64,000 nucleotides of DNA, taken from the NCBI GenBank assembly GCA_036676295.1, contig JAKFDE010000064.1, forward strand, positions 160,429 through 224,428, given 5' to 3'. The position numbers and the translations under genes were made by a program. This document shows, one piece after another, positions 16,862 through 26,766 of this stretch (positions are counted from its first letter, which is position 1; every line of letters starts with the position of its first letter). The notes beneath the pieces are model-generated. The model worked only from the letters and a program-made list of their open reading frames with translations. It was not told where the DNA came from and searched no databases. Origin of the DNA: UBA4416 sp036676295. Lineage in GTDB: Bacteria > Bacteroidota > Bacteroidia > B-17B0 > Aurantibacillaceae.

Positions 16862-17767
16862 TTACTTTTTGTTTTTTAAAAATTTTATTAGCCAGGGTAA
16901 ATTATTGATCATCAAAAAATGGTAATCTAACGATAAAGCACCAAATCCCTTGTAAAACGAGGCTAAACTCTCTTTTGAACCGCCTCCAAAATCAAAAAAA
17001 TCAGATCTGTGTTCGAAAAACTGAATGGCTGAACTGGTAAGTAAGTGCATACTACCTGAGTTTTCTGATTTATCAAAATTAGTTCCTTTTAAATAAACAG
17101 TGTGTTTACCATTACTGATAAAATGAGCAATAGCTTTTAAATTATTTTGCGCATCAACCACTCTGAAAGAAAACAATGTTTTATGTTTTATTCCTGACAA
17201 CAATAAATTATTAAACGAATTAATGCTGTTATCTGACAAATGTAATTTCTTAGAAAGAAAAGGATCAAGGTATGTTTTGGATAATTCAACGATCTCATTT
17301 TCCGGAATTGCTTCAAACTTTAATTTATTTTCTAAAGCTTTCGCAATATTGCGTTTGGTATTTTGATTTTGCTTATACTCTTGCTTGTAATCAATAATAT
17401 AAGTTGATTTTTTTGTATGATGTTTTGTCTTTAATTCATTAGACGCATTAATTTCTATTTCAATTAATTTATACTGTTGCTTTAAATGATCGTAAACCTT
17501 TTGCTCTTGTGCTAAATTAAACTTACCAAACATACCTAATTGAGGGGTAAAAGAAGGTTGATGCAAATACGAGATCCCGAATTTTACTTTTTGTGTTAAG
17601 GGAAATACGGTTTCATAATCGCCAAATACCAGAGCATCCCAATCGGGACACGTTGCATTTAAATAAAAAGATTGTGCAAAAACCAAAGGATACTGAGATG
17701 ACAAAATAGTTTTGTCCCATTTTTCAAAATCAATATCATTATGTTTAATGTGTTGTATATTGTTCAT
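16862..17767 (-). CDS. FemAB/GNAT-family acyltransferase-like protein
   Basis: 301 residues. The YIIDYKQEYKQNQNTKRNIAKA segment and the C-terminal KGTNFDKSENSGSMHLLTSSAIQFF and FFDFGGGSKESLASFYKGFG match the FemAB-like/CelD-type GNAT fold. Such proteins in polysaccharide clusters probably transfer an acyl or aminoacyl group to an amino sugar. It shares one base with the neighbouring deacetylase stop/start, so coupling is likely. A second member of the fold is at 19652-20614. Confidence 0.72.
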   Translation of the reverse strand: MNNIQHIKHNDIDFEKWDKTILSSQYPLVFAQSFYLNATCPDWDALVFGDYETVFPLTQKVKFGISYLHQPSFTPQLGMFGKFNLAQEQKVYDHLKQQYKLIEIEINASNELKTKHHTKKSTYIIDYKQEYKQNQNTKRNIAKALENKLKFEAIPENEIVELSKTYLDPFLSKKLHLSDNSINSFNNLLLSGIKHKTLFSFRVVDAQNNLKAIAHFISNGKHTVYLKGTNFDKSENSGSMHLLTSSAIQFFEHRSDFFDFGGGSKESLASFYKGFGALSLDYHFLMINNLPWLIKFLKNKK

Positions 17768-18744
17768 TAGCCGGCTATTGTTGTAAATGTGTGTCCTTTT
17801 GATCTAGCCAATTTAATAAACTGTTCTAAAGCATCAAACGAATATGGGGCCATAGATTTCGGGTGACTTAAAACCGTTAAATGTTTTCTATTTTCTTTTT
17901 GAGCACGTTTTAAAACTGCCGATAATCTGGAAGCAAAAAAACCATCGCAACAAGCAAAATGATTGGTAGAAGAATAAAAATGTTTGTATACACGTTTCCT
18001 GTCAACCAACCATTTACCATCACCCACAGGTTTATAGATCTCGGGATTGGTTCTCATTTTATAATACATGTTCCAGTAAAAAAAAGGTGGTATCACATCA
18101 GGCGTTGTCGGAATCTCTAAAAATTGTCCACCTTTGGTTTCCATGCAGGGATCATTTTCAAAAGTCCAGCTGTCTTTATTCTGGGCAGAAGTAAAATCAT
18201 AAGCATGTGCCGGCGAAAGATGTAAGCCATTATAATAAACTGAGCTATCAATTAAAATATTATTTTTCAGTAAAGCATTTTTAATTGGATCAAATGGTTG
18301 CACACACCAACCTCCTGCCCTGTATGACTTGCAAGGCTTTTCAATAATATCAATAATAGTTTGATGATATTTAGTCACAATGCTTTCTGCTTCGCTTTCA
18401 ATAAAACTAGCCAGCTTATAGCGACTTGTATCAATTAGCCATTGGCTATTTTCATAACGACAATCTTCCCAATGAGGATGAACATGTAAGCCAATTTCGT
18501 GACCCATTTCCGCTAACCGAATCAATTGTGTTTTTATACGCTCATAATCTTGTTTGCAGGATTCGATATGAGCAAATTGTTTTAATTTGTATAAATACCC
18601 TGCATCCACATAAAACACAAATGGTGTTTTGTATTTTTCACTGATCTCAATGAGTTTTTGAGTTGGTTTTAAAATGCAGTTTTCAGCAGTACCTGAATCG
18701 GAACCGAAAAATAATTCATAATCAAATGTGATATGTATCTGCAT
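17767..18744 (-). CDS. Polysaccharide deacetylase-like protein
   Basis: 325 residues from the ATG at 18744, chosen because it follows the preceding stop by one base; an ATG at 18759 overlaps that gene. ITFDYELFFG gives an acidic pair, EIGLHVHPHWEDC the HxHPH segment, SYRAGGWCVQPF the R-GG motif and LSHPKSM a final His. This is the CE4-like pattern in a WalW/glycoside hydrolase-deacetylase superfamily protein. No signal peptide. Its substrate is probably an intermediate of the surface polysaccharide. Confidence 0.75.
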   Translation of the reverse strand: MQIHITFDYELFFGSDSGTAENCILKPTQKLIEISEKYKTPFVFYVDAGYLYKLKQFAHIESCKQDYERIKTQLIRLAEMGHEIGLHVHPHWEDCRYENSQWLIDTSRYKLASFIESEAESIVTKYHQTIIDIIEKPCKSYRAGGWCVQPFDPIKNALLKNNILIDSSVYYNGLHLSPAHAYDFTSAQNKDSWTFENDPCMETKGGQFLEIPTTPDVIPPFFYWNMYYKMRTNPEIYKPVGDGKWLVDRKRVYKHFYSSTNHFACCDGFFASRLSAVLKRAQKENRKHLTVLSHPKSMAPYSFDALEQFIKLARSKGHTFTTIAG

Positions 18745-18745
18745 C

Positions 18746-19639
18746 TTATTTATTCCCATTTGGCGTATACATTGTTATACCAAAATCAATATAATTTTTC
18801 ACCATCGACAAATGCATGTGTTGTGCATCAATCAATAAACAATCGGCCAATCCCACTTTAAAGTGTTTCAAAAAACCTGCTTTTTCAAAATGAGGAATCA
18901 GCTCATTGCATTTTCTTTTTTTAGAATACACCGGATTATGAGCTTTGGTTTTCATTTCCAAATGTTCTCCTTTATCATTAATAAGTTTACAATTAAAGAC
19001 ATGAGTATGATAAACCGGGTATTTAAAATCATCCACCGCATCTTCCAGTGTATGTAAATTCGTTAAACTATTCAGATCAACTCCCATCAATATGATCTTT
19101 CCCTTTAATTCACACAACCTGTAAAACGGACTATGGCTATTGTATGGCGTTAATTGACCAAAATGCCCCTTCGTTAAATAATATGCTTGTTTTCCAATGG
19201 CACACACCGAATCAGTTGGATGCAAACTTCTCACGACGCCTTTTCGTTTTCTAAATAGCTCAGTAATGATTCCCATTTTTGAAGGTGTATGTTTCACATC
19301 AAAAACAGGATCTGTGTTTAAGTAATCATAATTATAACCAATGGCAGGAAAAGCAGGCATCATCAAGGTACCATCTTCACCAACAGTGTGTAACAAAGCA
19401 TTGATCACCGTATCGGCACCACCATCTACATAACCAATTTTACTTAAGCTGGAATGGAGCATAACAATATCGCCATGCTTAATACCAACTTCATGCAATT
19501 GTTGGATGATCTCCTGTTTGGTAACAATTTGTTTATTTTTTAAAAGAGTCTCGCGTTGTTTTAATTTGGATCGCTTCTTATTATTTTTATAAAAATCAAT
19601 AACCGTTTGAGGTAATATTTTAAGAAGTAGTTTTCGCAC
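18746..19639 (-). CDS. AAC(3)-family N-acetyltransferase
   Basis: 297 residues. MLHSSLSKIGYVDGGADTV, DGTLMMPAF, SLHPTDSVCAIG and PYNSHSPFYRLCELKGKIILMGV are the ordered motifs of the aminoglycoside 3-N-acetyltransferase (Antibiotic_NAT) fold, which uses acetyl-CoA. Family members within polysaccharide clusters acetylate amino sugars, so this is unlikely to be a resistance gene. A basic N-terminal extension of about 30 residues precedes the domain. It is tightly packed with the deacetylase-like gene downstream. Confidence 0.83.
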   Translation of the reverse strand: MRKLLLKILPQTVIDFYKNNKKRSKLKQRETLLKNKQIVTKQEIIQQLHEVGIKHGDIVMLHSSLSKIGYVDGGADTVINALLHTVGEDGTLMMPAFPAIGYNYDYLNTDPVFDVKHTPSKMGIITELFRKRKGVVRSLHPTDSVCAIGKQAYYLTKGHFGQLTPYNSHSPFYRLCELKGKIILMGVDLNSLTNLHTLEDAVDDFKYPVYHTHVFNCKLINDKGEHLEMKTKAHNPVYSKKRKCNELIPHFEKAGFLKHFKVGLADCLLIDAQHMHLSMVKNYIDFGITMYTPNGNK

Positions 19640-19651
19640 TAATAATTTATT

Positions 19652-20614
19652 TTAAAACAATTCTCTCTTTTTAAATTTTAATAAAATTTCTAAAGGCAAC
19701 ACCGCCTTATTGGCTGTATAGTAAGGGAATAATTCAGGGCCAAAACTTCTGAAAAATTTCTCAACTCCTTTTAGCATGGAGCCCTCAAAATCAAAGATCT
19801 CACAATTCAACTCTTTAGCTCTTTCAATACTTTTTTGAACCAATAAATTATTAACGCCCTGAATACCCGATTGTTTATTGATACCTCCTAATAAGTAATA
19901 ACAGGATCTTTTATCATAAATGCAAAAAACCATTCCTAACACTTCCTCATTTTTTTTAGCTACAAAATGAAAAGAATTAGATGGACTTGAAAACTCTAAC
20001 ATTATTTTCTTTAAGGTGTCTTCATAAATATTGGCACCTGTTGCCGATAAGTTTTCCTTGAAAAAATCGAATACCTGTTGTTGAGATAAACTGTTAACCG
20101 ACGTTTCCACACCTTCTTTAATGGCCTTACTAATGGCATTACGGGTTTTAGAATCAAAATTGGAAGTGATCTCTTCAACGCTTTTCTCTAAATTAATTCG
20201 GTAAGTATAATTAGGAACCACTTTGTACTTATTCCAAATAAAAGCTTGCATATCGATCATTTCAGACGGAAAAGCTAAAATAGTCAACGCACTTTTTTGA
20301 GCAGAAAAATAATTACACACTTCCTGCATCACCTCTTTTGAAAAACTGTTTTTCGAAGATTGATTTTTACTATCGCTTATAAAAAACAAACCACAGTGCG
20401 GTGTATAAGGCGGTAGCTTAATAAAATCAAATCCAAACTTTTTTGTTTTTAAATAGTAAAAACCGCCAATTAATTGGTGTTCGTCTTTGTAAATTCCAAT
20501 CATCACCAAACCATTGCCATAAATAGACAACCAGGCTTTACTGCCGAAAACGCCAATATGCGGTTCAGCTTTCTCTACAAATACATCTATATGTTCAACT
20601 ACCTTTAAGATCAT
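19652..20614 (-). CDS. FemAB/GNAT-family acyltransferase-like protein
   Basis: 320 residues. An N-terminal half with KLPPYTPHCGLFF and a C-terminal GNAT-like half with MVFCIYDKRSCYYLLGGI and NCEIFDFEGSMLKGVEKFFRSFG, a FemAB hallmark. It is a distant paralogue of the 16862-17767 protein. It likely modifies an amino sugar of the polysaccharide. It overlaps the upstream GT4 stop by 4 bases. Confidence 0.75.
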   Translation of the reverse strand: MILKVVEHIDVFVEKAEPHIGVFGSKAWLSIYGNGLVMIGIYKDEHQLIGGFYYLKTKKFGFDFIKLPPYTPHCGLFFISDSKNQSSKNSFSKEVMQEVCNYFSAQKSALTILAFPSEMIDMQAFIWNKYKVVPNYTYRINLEKSVEEITSNFDSKTRNAISKAIKEGVETSVNSLSQQQVFDFFKENLSATGANIYEDTLKKIMLEFSSPSNSFHFVAKKNEEVLGMVFCIYDKRSCYYLLGGINKQSGIQGVNNLLVQKSIERAKELNCEIFDFEGSMLKGVEKFFRSFGPELFPYYTANKAVLPLEILLKFKKRELF

Positions 20615-21720
20615 TTTATTAATTGCTTATAAACGGCAATCATCTGTTGAATATTATGGTTCCAATTATATTTTGCGACAACTTTTTCTCTGGCTTGTTT
20701 ACCAACTCTTACCGTTAGATCCCAATCCAGTAAATATTTTTCCATTTCTTGAGTAGTTTGCTCTACGTTTCTTACTTCTACCAAAGATCCAAAATCGCTA
20801 TTTTCAACTATTTCTTTTAATCCACCCGTATTAGTTACTACCACTGCTTTTTCGCAAGCCATGGCTTCAATAACTGATACTCCAAAACTTTCATACTCAC
20901 TGATATTAACAAGTACATTTAACATATTATAATAATTAGACACTTCTGAAAAAGCAATCCTTCCAGTAAACACGACATCCTTTTCTATTTGTAGATCAGC
21001 CGCTAATTGTTTTAAATTGCCTGATTGAGAACCTTCTCCTATAATTAAAAGTTTAATATTTTTTTGAGGATATTTAGATTTTAATGCGCTAAAAGATCTT
21101 ATAAGAATATCCGTATTATAAAGCTTTTCCAGTTGCTTAATACTTCCAAAAACAAACGCAGAGTAATCAAATAAACTGTTCACGGCCTTGGCTTTAAACT
21201 CTTCTATGTTTACTCCAAAAGGAATCACATTAACCTCTTTATTGGTTACGGGTCTTAAATAATCCTTAATGGTATAAGATGTTGCACAAATAGCGTCAGC
21301 CTTTTTTAAATTAAATTTCAGTAAGGATTTATTAATGAAATTTTTTTGTGGAAATTTCATTACATCCGTTCCCCAGGCTGAGATCACAAATGGATGAAAA
21401 CCACTCAAAGCTCCCACTAAACCATAACTTGTAGCATAATGTGCGTGCAACACATCCGGTTTAAATTCCCGAATTACTTTTTTTAATTGTTTAACATGTC
21501 TTAGATAAGCTATTTTTTTTACGCTTTTATCCGATTCAAGTCGAGATACAGGCTCGTATAACAAAGTTATATGAGGATTATTTTGATACCAGAGATAAGA
21601 GGCTTTATTGAAACTAAATAATCCAACTTCTACACCATTAGCTGCCAAACCCAAAGCCCACTTTTCGGTGTGTTCAGAATAAGTATCAGCTAATAAAATA
21701 ACTCTCATCGTTTTTGACAT
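20611..21720 (-). CDS. GT4 glycosyltransferase
   Basis: 369 residues from the ATG at 21720; a TTG at 21747 is a poorer candidate. The N-terminal acceptor domain has DVLHAHYATSYGLVG, and the C-terminal domain LLIIGEGSQSGNLK and NISEYESFGVSVIEAMACEKAVVVTN, with the conserved E-x7-E donor motif. Cytoplasmic retaining transferase of the polysaccharide cluster. It is transcribed divergently from the single plus-strand gene of the cluster at 21844. Confidence 0.88.
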   Translation of the reverse strand: MSKTMRVILLADTYSEHTEKWALGLAANGVEVGLFSFNKASYLWYQNNPHITLLYEPVSRLESDKSVKKIAYLRHVKQLKKVIREFKPDVLHAHYATSYGLVGALSGFHPFVISAWGTDVMKFPQKNFINKSLLKFNLKKADAICATSYTIKDYLRPVTNKEVNVIPFGVNIEEFKAKAVNSLFDYSAFVFGSIKQLEKLYNTDILIRSFSALKSKYPQKNIKLLIIGEGSQSGNLKQLAADLQIEKDVVFTGRIAFSEVSNYYNMLNVLVNISEYESFGVSVIEAMACEKAVVVTNTGGLKEIVENSDFGSLVEVRNVEQTTQEMEKYLLDWDLTVRVGKQAREKVVAKYNWNHNIQQMIAVYKQLIK

Positions 21721-21819
21721 TGTATAAAAATAAAGAGTTTGTCGCAATATCTCATTTCTTATCCAAAAGGTTATAAACAGCGCAAGTTTAAAATATTTAT
21801 GGTAAGCTTATAAAAATGA

Positions 21820-21827
21820 TAACTTTG
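21820..21827 (+). promoter_or_regulatory. -7 box TAACTTTG before the plus-strand GT4 gene
   Basis: TAACTTTG matches TAnnTTTG and lies 16 bases before the TTG start at 21844. The -33 side (around 21796) has only TTTAT, so the match is partial. Confidence 0.45.
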
Positions 21828-21843
21828 TCATTAATTTTAGCCA

Positions 21844-23004
21844 TTGATCCAGCCCAAAAACATAGCCTACATCACCGTTTCTGATCCCAGAGACAAACAT
21901 GCCTGGAGTGGCACTAACCACTATATATGGAAAGCGCTTGAAAAACGATTTGGACAGGTTGATCTGTTAGGACCGGATGAACCTAAATTAGTGACCTTTT
22001 TATGTCAGATAGTACATGGCATTTCCTTATATATTTTCAAAAAACGATTTGATTACCGTAACTCAACCTTTTATGCCAAAGCTTGCGGCAGGTTGTTTGA
22101 CAAAAAATTAAAACAAAAACCCTACGACCTGATTGTTTCTCCTGCAGGTATTGCTTATATAGCTTATTTAAAAACATCGGTTCCTATTGTTTTTGTAGGC
22201 GATCGTATCATTGCTAATGCCATTGGCTATCATACCATTATCAGTAATTTATGGAAATGGTCGGAGCAACAAAGTATTAAAACAGAAAGTATAGCATTAA
22301 AGCGTTGTGCTTTGAATATTCTTTCTTCGCACTGGGCAGCTGATTTTGCAATTGATCATTACAAACTCAATAAAAAAACCACCATTGTGTTACCTTTTGG
22401 TGCCAATATGGATGTAACGCCTACTGCTGATTATGTATTTACTCATAAATCAAAAAACACCATTTGTAAATTATTATTAGTTGGAACAGCCTGGAAAAAT
22501 AAAGGTGTTGATATTGCGATTAATACTTTAAATATTTTACTGCAAAATAATATTCCTGCTCATTTAACCATTGTTGGTTGCACTCCTGATGAACCGGTTA
22601 ATGTTAAGCATATTACCAATATTCCTTTTTTAAATAAAAACACACCAGACGGATTAAAACAACTGGAAGAGTTATTTTTAAGTCATAGTTTTTTTATACT
22701 TCCTACTCGTTTTGATTGTACACCAATTGTATTTTGCGAAGCCAGTTCATTTGCCTTACCTATTTTATGTTCAAAAACCGGTGGTGTTGAAGGCCATATA
22801 AAAGAAGGTGTTAATGGTTTCTTAATTCCCTATGAAGATCAGGGCGAAGCTTACGCTAAAAAAATAATGGAATTGTTTCAAGATCCAACCGCTTACGAAG
22901 CACTTACTAAAAATACCCGTCAACTGTACGATAAATTTTTAAATTGGGATACCTGGAGTTTGAAATTGCAGGAAGCTTTATTAACTCTTGAAACGCCGCA
23001 CTAA
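21844..23004 (+). CDS. GT4 glycosyltransferase, inverted in the cluster
   Basis: 386 residues. The C-terminal half has KNKGVDIAINTLNILL, LTIVGC and FILPTRFDCTPIVFCEASSFALPILC with the donor E-x7-E region. No ATG precedes the conserved N-terminus (IAYITVSDPRDKHAWSG), so the TTG at 21844 is taken as start. It is the only gene of the cluster on the plus strand. Its last 24 bases overlap the convergent GT2 gene, which implies antisense transcription there. Confidence 0.85.
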   Translation: MIQPKNIAYITVSDPRDKHAWSGTNHYIWKALEKRFGQVDLLGPDEPKLVTFLCQIVHGISLYIFKKRFDYRNSTFYAKACGRLFDKKLKQKPYDLIVSPAGIAYIAYLKTSVPIVFVGDRIIANAIGYHTIISNLWKWSEQQSIKTESIALKRCALNILSSHWAADFAIDHYKLNKKTTIVLPFGANMDVTPTADYVFTHKSKNTICKLLLVGTAWKNKGVDIAINTLNILLQNNIPAHLTIVGCTPDEPVNVKHITNIPFLNKNTPDGLKQLEELFLSHSFFILPTRFDCTPIVFCEASSFALPILCSKTGGVEGHIKEGVNGFLIPYEDQGEAYAKKIMELFQDPTAYEALTKNTRQLYDKFLNWDTWSLKLQEALLTLETPH

Positions 23005-24006
23005 ACATTTGATAAAAAGCTTTAACAAATTCTCATTTTTTTTATTTCTCAACTCAGATTTTAAATAAATAGAAAACGCTTTTACTCCTAAGTTAGTTAA
23101 ACCACAAGCATCTAACCAATGCTTCATGATAACAACTTCAAAAATCTGAGGATCAATCAGTTTAGCTGTTTTATTTTGGGCAATAAGTTGTCTGAACCAT
23201 TTTTCTAATAATTGTAAATCTTGTGCTGATGTAATGATTTGAGAATTGCCTAACAAACAATATACTCTCAAATCATCTTCCGTAAAATCAAAGCCGGCTT
23301 GTTTTAAAATTTGCTGCCGTATTCTGTTTGAAGATTCTATTTGAGCTGCGTGATGTTTTTGAGTAACCTGTTGAGGGTGAAGCCGATATTTTAATAATGT
23401 TTCAGGAACTGCCGAAAAACGAGTCTTAAAGATCAAGCGGCTCCATAATTCATAATCTTCGGCATGTTTATAGTTGGCATCAAATAATACTTGTAGATCT
23501 TTCAATTCAGAATTTCTCAGCATTAAGGTCGGATGAACCACACTGGAATTAAAAAATAAATAAGAGAAGATCTCATCGTGGTTTTTAAAAGCAGTGTATG
23601 ACTTTTCTGATTGACCATCAAATTGTGTATAGTTGCAAGAACATACACCAATTTCAGGATGTTGTTCTAAAAAATCAAATTGCTTTTGTAAACGATTTGG
23701 TAAACTCACATCATCCGCATCCATACGTGCAATGTATTTCCCTTTAGCTTGATGAAATGCGGTGTTTAAAGAATAGATCAACCCTTTGTTCCCATCATTA
23801 TCGATCAAAACTATTTTCTTATCATTATAGGATTTAATGATATTCAAACTCTCATCCGTTGAACCATCATTCACAATAATGAATTCAAAATCTGAAAAAC
23901 TTTGACTTAAAATACTGTCAATTGCTTCACGCAAATAAATGGCTCCGTTATAAACAGACATCACAACCGATACTTTCGGTTCAGTTATATTTATAGTTTG
24001 ATCCAA
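22981..24006 (-). CDS. GT2 glycosyltransferase
   Basis: 341 residues. VSVVMSVYNGAIYLREAIDSIL, IIVNDGSTDESL and ARMDADDVSLPNR (DxDD metal motif near residue 96) form the GT-A core, with HAEDYELWSRL as the catalytic-side acidic motif. A TTG at 24006 is the only start that keeps strand 1 intact; it lies inside the end of the fucosyltransferase gene, so translation may be coupled. The C-terminal 120 residues are helical and not diagnostic. Confidence 0.88.
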   Translation of the reverse strand: MDQTINITEPKVSVVMSVYNGAIYLREAIDSILSQSFSDFEFIIVNDGSTDESLNIIKSYNDKKIVLIDNDGNKGLIYSLNTAFHQAKGKYIARMDADDVSLPNRLQKQFDFLEQHPEIGVCSCNYTQFDGQSEKSYTAFKNHDEIFSYLFFNSSVVHPTLMLRNSELKDLQVLFDANYKHAEDYELWSRLIFKTRFSAVPETLLKYRLHPQQVTQKHHAAQIESSNRIRQQILKQAGFDFTEDDLRVYCLLGNSQIITSAQDLQLLEKWFRQLIAQNKTAKLIDPQIFEVVIMKHWLDACGLTNLGVKAFSIYLKSELRNKKNENLLKLFIKCLVRRFKS

Positions 24007-24866
24007 GATTGAGGAATAATGTCTTTTGTATTAACTGATGGATCAGCGATCCATTGTTTTGGTGCAACAACTATTTTTTGAGAATTATTATTTAACCATG
24101 CTCCCCACCAGCTAAAGCTGCTATTAGCAATAATATTATGCTTACATAACGACATTAAATACATATCGCTATGAGCATCATTGGTTTCTACAAAGTTAAC
24201 AGGAAAATCATATTTCAAATTTTCTTTACACCAGGCTATATCATCCGAAAAAACAAATAACTCAATAGCATCCTGTTTATTTGAAAGCAATGAGATAGCC
24301 TGATTGTAATAATCCAAAGAACATAAACCATGAAACTGATGTGCATTTGCATTAGAAACATAATCGCCTCGACGAACATGAACAGACACACTATTCACTC
24401 CCGAAATTTTAGCTAATAATTCTTTATTTCTATCAACGATCTTTGCGCCAAATGTAAAATCCTTTTTGATGTCTTGAGCAACATCTTTAAAGTACAATTC
24501 GCTTTGCCAAAAACCACTCAAATACGTATGTTTAGGATACTTTGTAAACTCCGTATGATAAGGCGTTCCACTTTCTACCGCCATCATGCGATTGAATAAA
24601 AAAGGGAAGCGACGTTGTAATTCCCGTTTGAATTTATTCTTTCCTAAATTTGAAAATGCATTGATTTCTTCTTTAGAAGCAACAGTAATTTTAGCTTCAA
24701 AGATCCCTAATTCAAAATGACGTTTAGTAAATTTCCCTTCAGGATCACTCTCTAATTCAATGGTATCAACTTTAACTTCTGTATGATGTCTCAATGCCAA
24801 AGCCTTACCCGCAGCATATTGAAACATCTGATTTCCTAAACCACCAATTAATTTTACAACGATCAT
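23991..24866 (-). CDS. Alpha-1,2-fucosyltransferase (GT11)
   Basis: 291 residues. The N-terminal LIGGLGNQMFQYAAGKALA and VSVHVRRGDYV (GDP-fucose-binding HxRRGDY motif) are definitive for GT11, supported by FVFSDDIAWCKENL and IIANSSFSWWGAWLN. It adds fucose in alpha-1,2 linkage, usually onto galactose, so the polymer probably has a fucosylated side or terminal residue. The GDP-fucose synthesis genes gmd and fcl are not in this window. It overlaps both neighbours by a few bases. Confidence 0.94.
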   Translation of the reverse strand: MIVVKLIGGLGNQMFQYAAGKALALRHHTEVKVDTIELESDPEGKFTKRHFELGIFEAKITVASKEEINAFSNLGKNKFKRELQRRFPFLFNRMMAVESGTPYHTEFTKYPKHTYLSGFWQSELYFKDVAQDIKKDFTFGAKIVDRNKELLAKISGVNSVSVHVRRGDYVSNANAHQFHGLCSLDYYNQAISLLSNKQDAIELFVFSDDIAWCKENLKYDFPVNFVETNDAHSDMYLMSLCKHNIIANSSFSWWGAWLNNNSQKIVVAPKQWIADPSVNTKDIIPQSWIKL

Positions 24867-26035
24867 GATTTCAATAAGTTTGAATATAATTGCTCATACT
24901 CCTTGGTGATCACTTCCCAGCTATATTTTTGTTGCCAGATCTCAAACGATTCATTGGCCATCTTTTCGCGTTTTGTTTTGTTATCATACAAGGCATTTAA
25001 TTTTTCAACGCCATCAGATACAACAACATGACTAAAACCACCTTCATCTTTAGTGGTAGCCATAATTTCCCCACCTTTTGTCCATTGTGCAATTTCTATT
25101 GAATTACCCACATCCGTTGATAAGAAAGGCAATTTAGAAGCCGCACATTCAAACAAGACTATTGGCGAACATTCTACATTAGATGGAAACAAAAACAGAT
25201 CAGCTTCTTTGTAAGCCGCTACTGTGAACTCTCTTGAGAAATAATTAAAAATGATCTTTTTACGACCGAACAATTTATTGATAAAACTTAACCAGGCTAA
25301 TTTTGGATGCTTGATGTATTGTCTTTTAAAATACTGGTAGTTATTCCCAATCATCAATAGCGTACCCTGTTTAATTTTTGATCTCAAAAACAATTCGATC
25401 GCTTCTTTATGTCCTTTCCAACCTGTATAAGAACCAACTAATAAGATCAAAAAATCATCTTTAGGGATTCCTAACTCTTTACGGATGTCAATTTTTGTTT
25501 CAGGTAAAAACTCATCAGCCGCAGCTCCATTAGGAATCAAGGTAATGTGCTTCACATTATTTTCGCGTGCATAATTAATATCCCGGTAATCATTACTTAA
25601 ATACACATTCATGTCGTAACCATGAATCCAGGTTTTCATGTCTTCAAAATAATCTTTGAACTCCGGCCAATACAAACCTGAATAACCGGTAGGAATAGAA
25701 ACCTTTTTGGCTTTGATCTGATTTAAGATTGGTAAAGCCAAATTAGTAGCCCATTGCTGCGCAGCAAAAAACGAAATGATATCAGATGAATTGTTTAATA
25801 AAAAATCAACGTATTCCTGATCATTTTCATTTTCCACTTTACGCGGATTCCCAACAATATTAAAGGTTTTGATCTTTACGCCATGAAGTTCAGTAAATGT
25901 TCTATCGGGATGAAAACGGGTTAATACCGTCACATCATGTCCTAATTTTACTAATCTTTCAGAAAGTTGTTTTACCACTTCCTGCATTCCGCCCACGGCG
26001 GGAAAATACGACTCAACACAATGAAAAATTTTCAT
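24863..26035 (-). CDS. GT4 glycosyltransferase
   Basis: 390 residues. FPAVGGMQEVVKQLSERL is the N-terminal glycine motif of GT4, IPNGAAADEF the inter-domain loop, LLVGSYTGWKGHKEAIELF the start of the donor domain, and FLFPSNVECSPIVLFECAAS the donor E-x7-E motif. The ATG overlaps nothing upstream; its stop overlaps the GT11 start by 4 bases, so they are translationally coupled. Confidence 0.9.
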   Translation of the reverse strand: MKIFHCVESYFPAVGGMQEVVKQLSERLVKLGHDVTVLTRFHPDRTFTELHGVKIKTFNIVGNPRKVENENDQEYVDFLLNNSSDIISFFAAQQWATNLALPILNQIKAKKVSIPTGYSGLYWPEFKDYFEDMKTWIHGYDMNVYLSNDYRDINYARENNVKHITLIPNGAAADEFLPETKIDIRKELGIPKDDFLILLVGSYTGWKGHKEAIELFLRSKIKQGTLLMIGNNYQYFKRQYIKHPKLAWLSFINKLFGRKKIIFNYFSREFTVAAYKEADLFLFPSNVECSPIVLFECAASKLPFLSTDVGNSIEIAQWTKGGEIMATTKDEGGFSHVVVSDGVEKLNALYDNKTKREKMANESFEIWQQKYSWEVITKEYEQLYSNLLKS

Positions 26036-26053
26036 TACTCTTAATTTTTAACT

Positions 26054-26737
26054 CTATTTATATACCAGAGTCATGCCCGGCAAACCCATATTGGTAGATA
26101 CCACATTATATTTATCCTGGCGACTTGCTAATACATCTTTAATGGCTTTAAATGGCCCGATGTTATAATTTGATTCTTCTGTTTGGTAAAAAGTATCATG
26201 CAATAATACAGCAGCGTCAGGAGCTTTATCTAAAATTGTTTCCAATTCACGCTTAACTGATTCGTAACTATGATCGCCATCAACAAAAAACAAAACTCTG
26301 CCTTTAGGTTTCTTTGCATTAATAATTTCAAATGATTTTACCAAACCATCTGCCTGATGTAAAGTTACTTTTTTAATACCTCTCACCATTTTACCTCTGT
26401 TGTCCTGAGGGTGTTCATTATGAAACACATCATCCGGTAGATCAATAGAATGAATTTCTGATGAAATATTAAACGCTTCAGAGATCTCATGAAAGATTCT
26501 GGCAGATTTACCAATGTTTGTCCCCCACTCAAAAATATATTCCGGTTTAAAATAACAGACAGCAGATGTCATCAACATTAACTCATTTAGCGGAAAAGGA
26601 TGGAAGCCAACTATAGGAACCAATTTATTCACTATGAAATCAGAAGTAACCCAATTATTTACTTCAAATTCTTTTGCTCCATGAGTCAAAACCGGGTTAC
26701 CCAATGGTTTGCTTTTGCTAAATAATTTTTTGATCAT
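26054..26737 (-). CDS. Class I SAM-dependent methyltransferase (CmcI/MT24-like)
   Basis: 227 residues. IFEWGTNIGKSARIFHEI is motif I, IHSIDLPDD the strand-2 acidic end, and FFVDGDHSYESVKREL plus VLLHDTFYQ the metal-binding DGDH and HD motifs of the Methyltransf_24/cephalosporin-hydroxylase-like group. In surface-polysaccharide clusters these may O-methylate a sugar. Seen between two glycosyltransferase genes, in the same direction. Confidence 0.8.
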   Translation of the reverse strand: MIKKLFSKSKPLGNPVLTHGAKEFEVNNWVTSDFIVNKLVPIVGFHPFPLNELMLMTSAVCYFKPEYIFEWGTNIGKSARIFHEISEAFNISSEIHSIDLPDDVFHNEHPQDNRGKMVRGIKKVTLHQADGLVKSFEIINAKKPKGRVLFFVDGDHSYESVKRELETILDKAPDAAVLLHDTFYQTEESNYNIGPFKAIKDVLASRQDKYNVVSTNMGLPGMTLVYK

Positions 26738-26766
26738 AGAGAGATTTTTTTTAAAGATAAGAATTC

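Noticed and set aside
18746..19639. Aminoglycoside resistance gene
   Set aside because: The fold is AAC(3)-like, but the gene sits inside a sugar-modification operon, so sugar N-acetylation is more likely.
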